Origin: Candidatus Salinicoccus stercoripullorum
GTDB taxonomy: Bacteria; Bacillota; Bacilli; Staphylococcales; Salinicoccaceae
DNA length: 64,000 bases
Reading direction: 5' to 3'
NCBI GenBank assembly: GCA_019113295.1
Contig: DXHR01000034.1
Span: 62,001 to 126,000, forward strand
Positions 38,323-50,565 of this stretch are shown here, piece after piece. The notes beneath the pieces were generated by a model that worked only from the letters and a program-made list of their open reading frames with translations, was not told the DNA's origin and did not search any database. How positions within the stretch are numbered: position 1 is the first letter of the stretch; every line of letters begins with the position of its first letter. Made by a program: the position numbers and the translations under genes.

Positions 38323-38838
38323 GTGGAATTTCTTATTTTAGGAGCTGCGGATACGGTTCCGACAGCTATTGGAAGCAGTCTGGTACAATTGGTCACTTTC
38401 CTGGTTCTTCTCGGAGCCCTTTCCTACTTTGTGTGGAAACCGCTTAAAAAAGTGATGGATGAAAGAGAGAACCTGATCCATACAGAAATTGATGATGCTG
38501 AACAGCGCAAGGCTGAAGCTGTACGTCTCAAAGAAGAGAATGAAGCAGTACTGAGAGATACACAGGCTGAAATTTCTTCTATGATGGACAACGCAAAACA
38601 GCAGGCGAAAAAAGAGCAGGAAGCAATCATCCACGATGCCAACACGCGTGCGAATCAGATGATGAACGACGCGAAGGTTGACATCGAAAGGGAAAAAGAA
38701 AAAGCAATACGTGATATCAACAGTCAGGTGTCAGAGATTTCCGTCCTGATTGCAGAGAAGATGATTTCCAAAGAAATCAATCAAGAGGATCAGAAAGATC
38801 TGGTCTCAAGGTACTTGCAGGAAGCAGGGGATAAATAA
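38323..38838 (+). CDS. atpF: ATP synthase F0 subunit b
   Basis: 171 residues: one N-terminal membrane helix (about 15-35), then a long charged coiled coil forming the peripheral stalk. The GTG start at 38323 has GAAAGGAG at good spacing. The stop codon shares its last base with the atpH start. Confidence 0.94.
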   Translation: MEFLILGAADTVPTAIGSSLVQLVTFLVLLGALSYFVWKPLKKVMDERENLIHTEIDDAEQRKAEAVRLKEENEAVLRDTQAEISSMMDNAKQQAKKEQEAIIHDANTRANQMMNDAKVDIEREKEKAIRDINSQVSEISVLIAEKMISKEINQEDQKDLVSRYLQEAGDK

Positions 38839-39380
38839 TGGCAGGTTCAGCACAAAAATATTCCCGGGCGCTTTACAGCAGTGTCTCAGAAAACGGCCAG
38901 CTTGATGAAGTGAAGGCTGATTTCGATGAAGTGATAAAGGCAGTACAGAAAACCCCTGATTTCACAGAATTCATGGCCAACCCCAAGGTTGCCAAAAACA
39001 AGCGCAAAGAAGTGGTGGAACAGGCCTTCAGCGGTGTCGTGAAACCACTTTACAATCTTCTGTTGATTCTGTCAGACAGGAATATTCTGTCTGAAATCGA
39101 AGCCGTCCATACCCACTTCACAGAGGCATATAACGCACATTACAACCAGGAGCATGTTGTGATCGAATCAGTATATGAACTTTCTGATGAAGAGATCGAT
39201 TCCATCGGGAAAGTGTTCATCCGGAAGACTGGTTTTTCCAAACTGCTCATCGAGAATAAAATAAATGAGAAATTGATCGGCGGCATCCGGGTCTTCATCG
39301 GAACGAAAGTCTATGACGGTTCCCTGAGAGGACAGCTCGCTGACTTGAAAACCCAGTTCAGAGAACGGACTATCAGTTAA
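38838..39380 (+). CDS. atpH: ATP synthase F1 subunit delta
   Basis: 180 residues, the OSCP-like subunit joining the b stalk to the top of the alpha/beta hexamer. The C-terminal Ile-Gly-Gly-Ile-Arg-Val motif is typical. Overlaps atpF by one base. Confidence 0.95.
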   Translation: MAGSAQKYSRALYSSVSENGQLDEVKADFDEVIKAVQKTPDFTEFMANPKVAKNKRKEVVEQAFSGVVKPLYNLLLILSDRNILSEIEAVHTHFTEAYNAHYNQEHVVIESVYELSDEEIDSIGKVFIRKTGFSKLLIENKINEKLIGGIRVFIGTKVYDGSLRGQLADLKTQFRERTIS

Positions 39381-39391
39381 TTAAGGAGTGA

Positions 39392-40906
<1,515 letters not shown>

Positions 40907-40926
40907 TGAAGATGAATGATTATTAA

Positions 40927-41814
<888 letters not shown>

Positions 41815-41824
41815 ACAAGAATGA

Positions 41825-43252
<1,428 letters not shown>

Positions 43253-43270
43253 AATCGGGGAGGTTAGCAA

Positions 43271-43681
43271 ATGAATAAAATTGCACTGGATGTAGTAACA
43301 CCTGATGGTTCTGTCCATTTCGAAGAGAACTGTGAAATCATCATACTCCAGACCAAACAAGGTGAGCTCGGTGTCATGGCCGGCCACGTCCCGACAGTAG
43401 CTGCACTCAAAATCGGAGGCCTCCGCGTAAAAGTTGATGGACGCTTTGAGTATTTTGCAGTGACAGACGGTTTCGTTGAAATCCGTCCTGATAAAGTGAC
43501 TGTACTTGTTCAGGCTGGCGAATTTGCAGGTGACATCGATACTGAGCGGGCTGTTGCTGCGAAAGAACGGGCGGAAACCCTGCTCGCTAAGGAACGCGAT
43601 GAGAAGATCGACAGGTTCCGCGCGGAACTCGCTCTAAAGAGGGCGACCAACAGAATAGATATAGCGAAGCACAGTTCATAA
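43271..43681 (+). CDS. atpC: ATP synthase F1 subunit epsilon
   Basis: 136 residues: N-terminal beta barrel with Gly-Glu-Leu-Gly-Val-Met-Ala-Gly-His, then a C-terminal two-helix inhibitory domain. Last gene of the operon, followed at once by a terminator. Confidence 0.95.
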   Translation: MNKIALDVVTPDGSVHFEENCEIIILQTKQGELGVMAGHVPTVAALKIGGLRVKVDGRFEYFAVTDGFVEIRPDKVTVLVQAGEFAGDIDTERAVAAKERAETLLAKERDEKIDRFRAELALKRATNRIDIAKHSS

Positions 43682-43685
43682 ATCA

Positions 43686-43709
43686 CCCAGGCTCCGGCCT
43701 GGGTTTTTT
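43686..43709 (+). terminator. atp operon terminator
   Basis: CCCAGGC (43686-43692), TCCG loop, GCCTGGG (43697-43703), then six Ts. The next gene starts 13 nt later, so read-through may supply it. Confidence 0.9.
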
Positions 43710-43721
43710 AAGGTGGTAAAA

Positions 43722-43952
43722 ATGTTAATTTCACAACTTGCCTTCATACACATCATACTCCATATTTTCTGTGTCATATTTGCCTTCCGGGTCCTCGGTG
43801 CACTCAATGTGGACGGATGGTTCCGGCGCGGGGAAACGGGAAGGATACGTCTTTTCCTCATTCTGCTCGCCATACTCCTTGGAAGTGCCTTAAGCAATTT
43901 CATCATGGATTTCTTCAGGCTGGTGCAGGAAGCTTCCCTGATGTTCCAATAA
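43722..43952 (+). CDS. ywzB: DUF1146 small membrane protein (YwzB)
   Basis: 76 residues, two hydrophobic helices separated by a basic loop containing Gly-Trp-Phe-Arg-Arg-Gly. DUF1146 proteins sit between the atp operon and murA in many Firmicutes; function unknown. AAGGTGG is immediately after the atp terminator and sets the ATG at 43722. No separate promoter is visible. Confidence 0.88.
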   Translation: MLISQLAFIHIILHIFCVIFAFRVLGALNVDGWFRRGETGRIRLFLILLAILLGSALSNFIMDFFRLVQEASLMFQ

Positions 43953-44036
43953 ATGCTTTACAAACATGTTTATACAACTTTAAAATAGTGAATAGTGTAA
44001 TGTGAAAATGCGATTCAAATTTATGGAGTGATTGTT

Positions 44037-45332
44037 ATGGAGTCTATAATTGTAAAGGGTGGAAACAGACTGTCTGGTTCCGTGAAAATAGAAGGTTCGA
44101 AAAATGCAGTGCTTCCGATAATGACGGCTTCACTGCTTGCAGAGGACGGAGTATCCAATCTCGTCAATGTACCGCTGTTATCAGATGTAGATAATCTTGC
44201 CGATCTGATCAAGTATCTGGGAGCCGATGTAGAACGCTCAGACGGTTCACTGAGAATTGACGCCACGGGAAAGATTGACTGCAACGCCCCATTTGATCTT
44301 GTCAGCAAGATGCGTGCAAGCATGCTTGTGATGGGTCCCATGCTTGCAAGATACGGATATTGCAATGTGGCGATGCCGGGAGGATGTGCTATCGGTTCAA
44401 GACCCGTCGAGCAGCATATTAAAGGCCTTGAAAAAATGGGTGTTACCTTCAGGACGGTGGATGGAAGTTTTGAGGGTACGGCAGACGGCCGTCTGCAGGG
44501 AGCCAAAATCTACCTCGATTTCCCAAGTGTCGGTGCCACACAGAATCTGATCATGGCGGCGAGTCTGGCAGAAGGTGTGACACATCTTGAAAATGTTGCC
44601 CGGGAGCCTGAAATCATGGACCTTGCCAATTACATTAACGCGATGGGCGGCAATGTCAGAGGTGCCGGCACCGGACACATCACCATCGAAGGTGTGGAGC
44701 ATCTCAGAGGGACGGAACACACAGTCATACCGGATCGTATAGAAGCCGGCACATTCATGATTGCCGGAGCGATTACGCAGAGCGAGATCGTCCTTGAAAA
44801 TGTAATGACGGACCATCTGACAGCTCTGATTTCCAAACTTGAAGAGGCAGGCGTGCGCATCGTGCCTGAAGGCGGGCACAGTGTGCGTGTAGTGCCCGAT
44901 GGGCAACTGAAAGCAATACAGGTGAAAACTATGCCGCATCCCGGTTTCCCGACCGACATGCAGAGCCAGATGATGGCATTGCTTACGACGGTGGATGGCG
45001 TAAGCATCATCACTGAGACAATTTTTGAAAACCGGTTCATGCACGTTGATGAATTCGCGAAAATGAATGCCGATATCGATCTGCAGGAAAATCATGCCAT
45101 CGTCAAAGGTGTCAGGCAGTTGCACGGCGGCAGAGTGAGCGCGACCGATCTGAGGGCTGCAGCTGCCCTGATTCTTGCAGGTTTGGCAGCAGATGGTTAT
45201 ACTGTAGTTACCGAACTTAAGCACCTGGACCGCGGCTATGTCGATTTCCACAAAAAGCTGTCTCAACTGGGAGCGGACATCGAGCGGACAGGTGATGACA
45301 CTGCACAGAAAAGTGCGGTAACACAGAAGTAA
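44037..45332 (+). CDS. murA: UDP-GlcNAc 1-carboxyvinyltransferase MurA
   Basis: 431 residues with the PEP-binding Cys117 in Gly-Gly-Cys-Ala-Ile-Gly-Ser-Arg-Pro. Its position after atp and before fabZ identifies the main MurA/MurAA paralogue. The ATG at 44037 has GGAG 8 nt upstream. The C-terminus carries a short polar tail (Thr-Gly-Asp-Asp-Thr-Ala-Gln-Lys) not seen in the MurZ copy here. Confidence 0.95.
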   Translation: MESIIVKGGNRLSGSVKIEGSKNAVLPIMTASLLAEDGVSNLVNVPLLSDVDNLADLIKYLGADVERSDGSLRIDATGKIDCNAPFDLVSKMRASMLVMGPMLARYGYCNVAMPGGCAIGSRPVEQHIKGLEKMGVTFRTVDGSFEGTADGRLQGAKIYLDFPSVGATQNLIMAASLAEGVTHLENVAREPEIMDLANYINAMGGNVRGAGTGHITIEGVEHLRGTEHTVIPDRIEAGTFMIAGAITQSEIVLENVMTDHLTALISKLEEAGVRIVPEGGHSVRVVPDGQLKAIQVKTMPHPGFPTDMQSQMMALLTTVDGVSIITETIFENRFMHVDEFAKMNADIDLQENHAIVKGVRQLHGGRVSATDLRAAAALILAGLAADGYTVVTELKHLDRGYVDFHKKLSQLGADIERTGDDTAQKSAVTQK

Positions 45333-45344
45333 AGAGGTATGAAT

Positions 45345-45533
45345 ATGGCGGAGCAATCTAAAAAACTGGTACACCGCAGATTCCCATTGATCGTCCGGAT
45401 CCTTTTATTCGTCTATATCGCTGTCATTGTCTTTTTCGTAGGACTTATGATCGGATTTGGCATACTTGATAATCCCATCGAAGTATTCCGTCTGGAGACA
45501 TGGGAACACATCATCAATTTGACCAAGGAATGA
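45345..45533 (+). CDS. EpuA-like small membrane protein (annotated in relatives as RNA polymerase subunit beta family)
   Basis: 62 residues: a basic N-terminus, one membrane helix (about 18-42) and a short external tail. This matches the PF11772/EpuA-like family found between murA and fabZ. The family name that mentions RNA polymerase is historical; nothing in the sequence supports that. AGAGGT gives the ATG at 45345. Confidence 0.75.
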   Translation: MAEQSKKLVHRRFPLIVRILLFVYIAVIVFFVGLMIGFGILDNPIEVFRLETWEHIINLTKE

Positions 45534-45540
45534 TATTTAA

Positions 45541-45984
45541 ATGTTGACTTATGATCAGATCAAAGCAATCATCCCGCACCGTCCCCCTTTCCTGCTTATT
45601 GACAGAGTGACGGATATAGAGCCGGGAGTAAAATGTACAGGTATCAAACAGGTTTCAGGAAATGAACCTTTCTTCCCGGGACATTTTCCTGAATATGCTG
45701 TCATGCCGGGCGTACTTATCGTAGAAGCGCTTGCACAGGTGGGCGCTGTGGCGTTGCTTCAGGAAGAGCAGTTCAAAGGAAAACTGGCATTCTTTGCCGG
45801 GATAGATAAATGTAAGTTCAAAAAACAGGTGACGCCGGGGGATACTCTGGAATTGACTGTGGAAATCACTAAAATCAGGGGCCCAATCGGCAAAGGCGAG
45901 GCAGTCGCCAAGGTTGACGGTGACATTGCCTGCAAATGTGAAATCACATTTGCCATACAGGATACGAAAACATCCGATGATTGA
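45541..45984 (+). CDS. fabZ: 3-hydroxyacyl-ACP dehydratase FabZ
   Basis: 147 residues, hot-dog fold. Catalytic His48 in Phe-Pro-Gly-His-Phe-Pro and Glu62 in Val-Glu-Ala-Leu-Ala-Gln. It dehydrates 3-hydroxyacyl-ACP in fatty acid elongation. There is no strong ribosome site (AAGGAATGATATTTAA). Its last residues, Lys-Thr-Ser-Asp-Asp, are encoded by one arm of a palindromic terminator. Confidence 0.96.
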   Translation: MLTYDQIKAIIPHRPPFLLIDRVTDIEPGVKCTGIKQVSGNEPFFPGHFPEYAVMPGVLIVEALAQVGAVALLQEEQFKGKLAFFAGIDKCKFKKQVTPGDTLELTVEITKIRGPIGKGEAVAKVDGDIACKCEITFAIQDTKTSDD

Positions 45985-46002
45985 TCAATCATCGGATGTT
46001 TT
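45967..46002. terminator. 36-bp perfect palindrome shared by convergent fabZ and ywpF-like gene
   Basis: Positions 45967-46002 are fully self-complementary with AAAA/TTTT ends. Both stop codons (45982-45984 plus strand, 45987-45985 minus strand) lie in its centre, so each arm codes the C-terminus of one gene. Confidence 0.9.
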
Positions 46003-46410
46003 CAATTCTGTCTTGGATTCCATCATTGCTGTGAACTCATTGAGCAGTTCTTCCCCTTCAAACCCTTCATCAATGAGCTGTGCAAGCAGATTCTCTGCAT
46101 AGTTTGGATTCTGTGCAATGATATCCCCGGTGAAAATCAAAGAGATTGCGTTATCAATTTCATTCATTTCATTGAATATACCTTTAAATCTGGCCGGCTC
46201 ATTCGTCGGTCTGGTGATGGTGACAAGCAGATCGACCTCCTGTTCCACGTACGGTTCCAGTATATCCTTGAAATCAGGTGAAGTGGAAATTTCCAGCAGC
46301 CATGAGTCTTCGCTGATTTCCTTGTTGATGATGATGCCGTCAATGAGATCCAGGATGATGAAATTTCCCTCGCGCTCGATTTTGACTTCGACGATCTTAA
46401 AAGACTTCAT
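45985..46410 (-). CDS. YwpF-like family protein
   Basis: 141 residues. Begins Met-Lys-Ser-Phe-Lys-Ile-Val-Glu-Val and has a beta-rich N-terminal half and a helical C-terminal half. The context (fabZ, ywpF, ssb) is the same as in Bacillus. Function unknown. The reading frame ends Lys-Thr-Ser-Asp-Asp, identical to the end of fabZ. Confidence 0.78.
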   Translation of the reverse strand: MKSFKIVEVKIEREGNFIILDLIDGIIINKEISEDSWLLEISTSPDFKDILEPYVEQEVDLLVTITRPTNEPARFKGIFNEMNEIDNAISLIFTGDIIAQNPNYAENLLAQLIDEGFEGEELLNEFTAMMESKTELKTSDD

Positions 46411-46601
46411 TCATGTACCCCTTTCGTTTATAAAGCTTAAAGAAGCAGAATATATATAATTGCACGGTAAAATTCTGCCGGAAGCAGAAATAACTGCAGA
46501 TACAGTTTAATTGTATAGAAAACACAGATAAAATCAAATATCCGTCGTTTGCAGAAAATTTCACCGCCGTTTATCTTGTATACAGGAAGGGGGTGAAAAA
46601 G

Positions 46602-47189
46602 ATGATGAACAAAGTTCTGCTGGTCGGGGAACTTGTAAAGAATGTTACTCTGTCCCAGACTTCAAATGGAAGTATAAATTCTTTCATCATTGCCACGATA
46701 CGTGTGCCCAAGGACGAGCGGAAGAGTAAGGAAATCCACTTCATATACTGCAAAGCGTTTGGAAAGGCGATACCGGGAATACTTTCCAGGGCCCGGGAAG
46801 GCGAGATACTGTGTGTCAGCGGACAGGTTGCATCAACCACCCATACAAAGCCGAATGGGGAAAAAGAATATGGCATGGAAATCTGGGCGGAGAGCGTAAA
46901 ACCGATGCCGCAGAAAATGTCGGATCAAAAAGACCTGGGCAATCCGTCAAAAATGATCGGTGATGCCATCAGATATTATGATCATCATAATATCGTCACC
47001 CAGAAATCTGTCCATGTATTGAATGACGACAGGGACCAGCAGGTCACATCCGGCAGGGATGATCATCTGGAAGCCATTGAAAAAATCATAGGTGAAGTCT
47101 CCGGGACTGCAGCTGTGGATGATTCCATCACAGAAGCTGATGCCGAAAATGAAGAGAATGAACATGATGAAGAAAAAGCACTTGCATAG
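46602..47189 (+). CDS. ssb: Single-stranded DNA-binding protein, second SSB
   Basis: 195 residues. An OB fold at 1-about 105 (Asn-Lys-Val-Leu-Leu-Val-Gly then Tyr-Gly-Met-Glu-Ile-Trp-Ala-Glu) and a long acidic C-terminal tail. The end is Glu-Glu-Lys-Ala-Leu-Ala and lacks the Asp-Asp-x-x-Pro-Phe tip that docks SSB-partner proteins. Its location matches the ssbB/ywpH-type paralogue near fabZ, used in competence in Bacillus. GGAAGGGGG precedes the ATG at 46602 (a second ATG follows). Confidence 0.88.
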   Translation: MMNKVLLVGELVKNVTLSQTSNGSINSFIIATIRVPKDERKSKEIHFIYCKAFGKAIPGILSRAREGEILCVSGQVASTTHTKPNGEKEYGMEIWAESVKPMPQKMSDQKDLGNPSKMIGDAIRYYDHHNIVTQKSVHVLNDDRDQQVTSGRDDHLEAIEKIIGEVSGTAAVDDSITEADAENEENEHDEEKALA

Positions 47190-47250
47190 TTGTTAGCCGC
47201 ACCGCCACCCAATCTTTGAAAAATTCTACACTCACACACTACTCACCCGT

Positions 47251-47298
47251 CCTGCAGAAGGCTGAAAGCTGCGAAAAGGCATTCTGCAGGGCTTTTTT
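47251..47298 (+). terminator. ssb terminator
   Basis: CCTGCAGAAGGC (47251-47262) pairs with GCATTCTGCAGG (47279-47290), with one mismatch, then GCTTTTTT. Confidence 0.85.
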
Positions 47299-47692
47299 GT
47301 GTTTATTAAGATTGTAAAGTCCTTCTCGGGTGGTGTTCTATTACAGCAGAACCCTGATTTATTACAGTTGTCAGGTAATGAGGATAATCCGATGTTTTCA
47401 TCTGCGTTTAATGTATTTCCTAACAAATGATTTAGTATAAGTGTTTGAGGACTGTGAAAAATTTTGAAGCAATGATTGCCGGGAAAAATGATACTTAAAT
47501 TGAATTTCTCTGCAACAATGCAATTTTGGAGGAAACCTTACTGTAACAGAACTGTAAAACAACGCTTAACATTTTATATTCCTGTAACCTGCTGGATGAT
47601 TTTGTCTGCTATAGTATTACCTAGTTGATTAACAGAGCAGATGTTTAATCTTAAAAATATTACATATTGATTAACGGGAGGAAATCATTCTT
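47299..47692 (+). other. Long AT-rich intergenic region upstream of the LysM hydrolase
   Basis: 394 nt without a credible gene. It holds the WalR-type box at 47542-47558, a TATATT at 47575-47580 and TATAGT at 47610-47615 as possible -10 elements, and the GGGAGG ribosome site. The segment 47299-47530 shows nothing I can name. Confidence 0.6.
47542..47558 (+). promoter_or_regulatory. WalR (YycF)-type binding box
   Basis: TGTAAC-AGAAC-TGTAAA matches the WalR consensus TGTWAH-N5-TGTWAH exactly. A further TGTAAC half-site is at 47583-47588. WalR is the essential wall-homeostasis regulator that activates sceD/isaA-type hydrolases in staphylococci. Confidence 0.75.
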
Positions 47693-48559
47693 ATGAAGAA
47701 AGTACTTACAATAGGTGCAGCGGTTGCTGTATCCGGAACTCTGGCATACAGTGCAGAAGCGGCAAGCCATACAGTAGATACGGGTGATACTCTATGGGAC
47801 CTTGCCCAGGAAAACAATACTTCAGTAGAATCGATTAAAACTTCAAATGATCTTTCTTCAGGTATCATCATGCCTGGCCAGGTGCTTGAAATCGGCGGTG
47901 AAGAAAAAGCAGAGGAAAAAGCTGAAGAGAAAGCTGAAGAGAAAGATGAAACGGCTGAAGAAGGTCTTTACACTATAAAAGCAGGCGACACTTTGTTTGA
48001 AATCGCCCAGCAGTTCAATGTAACAGTCTCCGACCTTAAAGCCTGGAATAACCTTTCTTCCGACCTTATCTTTGAGGGTAAGACAATCACTGTATCCGGT
48101 GAAAATGCAGAACAGGCACCGGCAGTGGAAGCGCCACAGGTTGAAGAAGAGCAAGAGCCGGCGCAGAAAAATGAAGCAGACAGCCAGTCACAGCAGGAGG
48201 AACAGGCGGCAGCCGAGCAGCAGTCTCGGGAAGCAGCGGCAGAAGAACGTGCAGCAGCCGAGAGAGCGGAGCAGGAGGAAAAACAGCAGGCAAAAACTGA
48301 AAAACAGTCCACTTCTGCAAACAGCAGTGATCAAAACTGGGGAGCATTGGCACAATGTGAATCCGGTGGAAACTCAAGCGTTGTAAGCTCTAACGGTCTT
48401 TATCACGGTCTTTACCAGTTTGATGTTCAGACGTGGAAATCAGTAGGGGGCAGCGGGCTGCCATCACAGACTTCTGCAGCTGAACAAACTAAGAGAGCAC
48501 AGATCCTGTTTGATCAGAGAGGTTCCCAGCCTTGGCCTGTATGTGGTTCCAGACTGTAA
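47693..48559 (+). CDS. Secreted LysM transglycosylase, SceD/Rpf-like
   Basis: 288 residues: signal peptide ending Ala-Glu-Ala-Ala (about 1-24), LysM 1 (about 25-67), a Glu-Glu-Lys-Ala repeat, LysM 2 (about 90-133) and a Gln/Glu/Ala-rich linker. A C-terminal Rpf/transglycosylase-like domain (about 215-288) has the catalytic Glu in Gln-Cys-Glu-Ser-Gly-Gly and Trp-Pro-Val-Cys at the end. The two Cys probably form a disulfide. It should cleave or remodel peptidoglycan. The gene lies where sceD is in S. aureus. Confidence 0.85.
   Translation: MKKVLTIGAAVAVSGTLAYSAEAASHTVDTGDTLWDLAQENNTSVESIKTSNDLSSGIIMPGQVLEIGGEEKAEEKAEEKAEEKDETAEEGLYTIKAGDTLFEIAQQFNVTVSDLKAWNNLSSDLIFEGKTITVSGENAEQAPAVEAPQVEEEQEPAQKNEADSQSQQEEQAAAEQQSREAAAEERAAAERAEQEEKQQAKTEKQSTSANSSDQNWGALAQCESGGNSSVVSSNGLYHGLYQFDVQTWKSVGGSGLPSQTSAAEQTKRAQILFDQRGSQPWPVCGSRL
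47900..47947 (+). repeat. 12-nt tandem repeat coding Glu-Glu-Lys-Ala
   Basis: Four near-identical 12-nt units (GARGARAAAGCW) encode the charged linker after LysM 1. Copy number may vary between strains by slippage. Confidence 0.75.
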
Positions 48560-48590
48560 TATCAAGTTTTCAATATGAATTACTATCCCA

Positions 48591-48621
48591 GGCACCAGGC
48601 GAACACGTCCGGTGCCTTTTT
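48591..48621 (+). terminator. Terminator of the LysM transglycosylase gene
   Basis: GGCACC (48591-48596) pairs with GGTGCC (48611-48616) across a 14-nt loop, followed by five Ts. Confidence 0.75.
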
Positions 48622-48680
48622 CAATTCAATTGACTTTGGCGGAGAGGTTTATTACCATTGGAACTAATCAGATAGAAATA

Positions 48681-48762
48681 CCGCTAGGGGTGCTTTTTGC
48701 TGAGACGGCCGGCCGGCTGATCCCTCGGACCTGATCTGGATAATACCAGCGTAGGGAAGCGG
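48681..48762 (+). promoter_or_regulatory. TPP riboswitch (THI element)
   Basis: P1 pairs CCGCT (48681-48685) with AGCGG (48758-48762). The invariant CTGAGA (48700-48705) and the CTGATCTGGATAATACCAG block (48731-48749) are present, followed by CGTAGGGAA. It precedes the thiamine operon. Confidence 0.95.
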
Positions 48763-48794
48763 GTTGGTACGGCATATTCATGCTTATTTACCTG

Positions 48795-48826
48795 AACCCG
48801 TTTCCTGTTCCTGGAAGCGGGTTTTT
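48795..48826 (+). terminator. TPP riboswitch expression platform (terminator)
   Basis: AACCCGTTTCC (48795-48805) pairs with GGAAGCGGGTT (48813-48823), one G-T, followed by Ts to 48826. AAGCGGGTT (48757-48765), which includes the P1 3' strand, can pair with 48795-48803 as an antiterminator when TPP is absent. Confidence 0.88.
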
Positions 48827-48846
48827 ATTTTATGGAAAGGAGACAT

Positions 48847-48990
48847 ATGATGCTGACTGACAAAATGATGGAGGATGCTGAAATGGCAGCACTCAGGAAA
48901 AAAATCATGGAGAGTACAGAACATGAGCTGAGGTTCTTTAATATGGCTGTAATCAAAGAAAGATGGACGGGGGCGGGTGTGAATGCGTAA
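48847..48990 (+). pseudogene. 47-codon ORF, probable relic of tenA (thiaminase II), C-terminal helix only
   Basis: The first ORF after the riboswitch has an excellent GAAAGGAG site and ATG. Its second half, Ser-Thr-Glu-His-Glu-Leu-Arg-Phe-Phe-Asn-Met-Ala-Val-Ile-Lys-Glu-Arg-Trp, resembles the end of TenA (Ser-x-x-Tyr-Glu-x-x-Phe-Trp-x-Met-Ala-Tyr-x-x-Glu-x-Trp). In S. aureus tenA is the first gene of this operon, so an in-frame deletion of most of tenA is the simplest reading. The stop overlaps thiD by 8 nt. Alternatively it is a genuine small protein or a translational-coupling leader. Confidence 0.6.
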
Positions 48991-49777
48991 ATTCCCGATT
49001 GCATTGACAGTAGCCGGAAACGACCCCACAGGCGGGGCAGGCGTACTTGCCGACAGCAAGGCATTTCACTCGAGAGGTGTATATGGAATGGCGGCGGTGA
49101 CTTCCCTGACTGCCCAGAACACGATGGGGGTGCAGGATGTATATAATATACCGGCTGAATTCCTGGAGAGCCAGCTGCACAGCATCTTCAGGGATGAAGT
49201 GCCGCACGCCATGAAGAGCGGTATGATTGCGACAGTTGAAATGATGGAAGTCATCGCAGCAACCGTGATAAAGCATGATATCCCGTACGTCATAGATCCT
49301 GTAATGATTGCCACCAGCGGAGATGTCCTGATTGAAGAGGAATCGATCGAATTTTTAAGGGAGACGCTTCTGCCGCTTGCAGCGAATGTGACACCGAACA
49401 TACATGAGGCGGAAAAAATTGCGGACATAAAAATCAGCGATGAACACGATGTAAGAAAGGCGGCCAAAATCTTCCTGGATGAGCTCGGCATCAGAAGCGT
49501 AACGATAAAGGGCGGACACCTTGACGGGGATGCCGTCGATTATCTGTTTACGAAAGACGGAGATGTAACATTATCCTTCCCCCGCATCGATACAAAAGAC
49601 ACCCACGGAACCGGGTGCACTTTTTCAGCCGTGATGACAGCTGAACTTGCCAAAGGGAAAACGATGGAAGAGAGTTTCAGGACAGCCAAGAAATATATAA
49701 CATCAGCCATAAAGAATAGTCCCGGCATCGGAAAGGGGAGCGGTCCGGTCAATCATTTCAGTTTTAAAGGAGAATGA
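48983..49777 (+). CDS. thiD: Hydroxymethylpyrimidine (phosphate) kinase
   Basis: 264 residues, ribokinase fold. N-terminal Ala-Gly-Asn-Asp-Pro-Thr-Gly-Gly-Ala-Gly and the C-terminal anion hole Asp-Thr-His-Gly-Thr-Gly-Cys. It phosphorylates HMP to HMP-PP for thiamine. There is no strong ribosome site of its own, so it likely depends on coupling to the upstream 47-codon ORF. Confidence 0.94.
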   Translation: MRKFPIALTVAGNDPTGGAGVLADSKAFHSRGVYGMAAVTSLTAQNTMGVQDVYNIPAEFLESQLHSIFRDEVPHAMKSGMIATVEMMEVIAATVIKHDIPYVIDPVMIATSGDVLIEEESIEFLRETLLPLAANVTPNIHEAEKIADIKISDEHDVRKAAKIFLDELGIRSVTIKGGHLDGDAVDYLFTKDGDVTLSFPRIDTKDTHGTGCTFSAVMTAELAKGKTMEESFRTAKKYITSAIKNSPGIGKGSGPVNHFSFKGE

Positions 49778-49779
49778 TC

Positions 49780-50565
49780 ATGAAACGTATTGAAAAACTG
49801 AGGGAAGAAAACCCCCTGATCGTTTGCATTACCAACGACGTAGTGAAGAATTTCACTGCCAACGGTATGCTGGCAGCCGGGGCTTCTCCGATCATGAGCG
49901 GGGAAAAATCAGAAGCTGAGGATCTCATGAAAGCAGCTTCTGCACTTCTCGTCAATATCGGGACAGCAGATAAGCAAAAGTATGAACTCATGGATGAAAT
50001 GATGAGGGAAGCGGGTAATAATGATGTGCCGATTGTCTTTGATCCGGTAGGATACGGTGCATCTGATTTCCGTGTCAGTATCACAGATACACTGCTCGCA
50101 CGTCATCACATCTCCCTGATCAAGGGGAATGCAGGTGAAATGCATGCATTGGCCGGCGAGGAGAGCAGCCTTAAGGGCGTCGACTCGATGGAAAAGACAG
50201 ATACTATGCAAATCGCCAGGGCAGTATATGGAAAATTCGGCGTTCCCTCTCTTGTCACAGGGGAACGCGACGCTCTTGTGACAGAGAAGAATGAAATAAT
50301 CATGGCCAATGGTCACAGTCTGCAGGGCAGGATCACCGGGTCAGGGTGTCTGCTCGGGGCATTGACAGCAGGTTTCATCGGTATTGAAGGACGGTTTGAT
50401 GAGGCAGCGGCAGTGGATGCCGTCAGCTACTACAACCTCTGTGCTGAAGCGGCTGCCGGTAAAATACGGATGTCTGCACCTGGCTCATTCATGACCATGC
50501 TTATCGATGAATTGTACCTGAATGAAGACAGCCTGCTTGAAGAAAAGGTGGTGGAGGTGTATTGA
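49780..50565 (+). CDS. thiM: Hydroxyethylthiazole kinase
   Basis: 261 residues. Gly-Asn-Ala-Gly-Glu in the centre and the ATP/anion-hole motif Thr-Gly-Ser-Gly-Cys. It salvages thiazole for thiamine. AAAGGAG favours the ATG at 49780; an ATG at 49774 overlaps the thiD stop. Confidence 0.94.
   Translation: MKRIEKLREENPLIVCITNDVVKNFTANGMLAAGASPIMSGEKSEAEDLMKAASALLVNIGTADKQKYELMDEMMREAGNNDVPIVFDPVGYGASDFRVSITDTLLARHHISLIKGNAGEMHALAGEESSLKGVDSMEKTDTMQIARAVYGKFGVPSLVTGERDALVTEKNEIIMANGHSLQGRITGSGCLLGALTAGFIGIEGRFDEAAAVDAVSYYNLCAEAAAGKIRMSAPGSFMTMLIDELYLNEDSLLEEKVVEVY

Noticed and set aside
48087..48377. Minus-strand frames over the LysM gene rich in Pro/Leu or Ser/Cys
   Set aside because: Produced by the repetitive Gln/Glu/Ala codons of the linker on the opposite strand.
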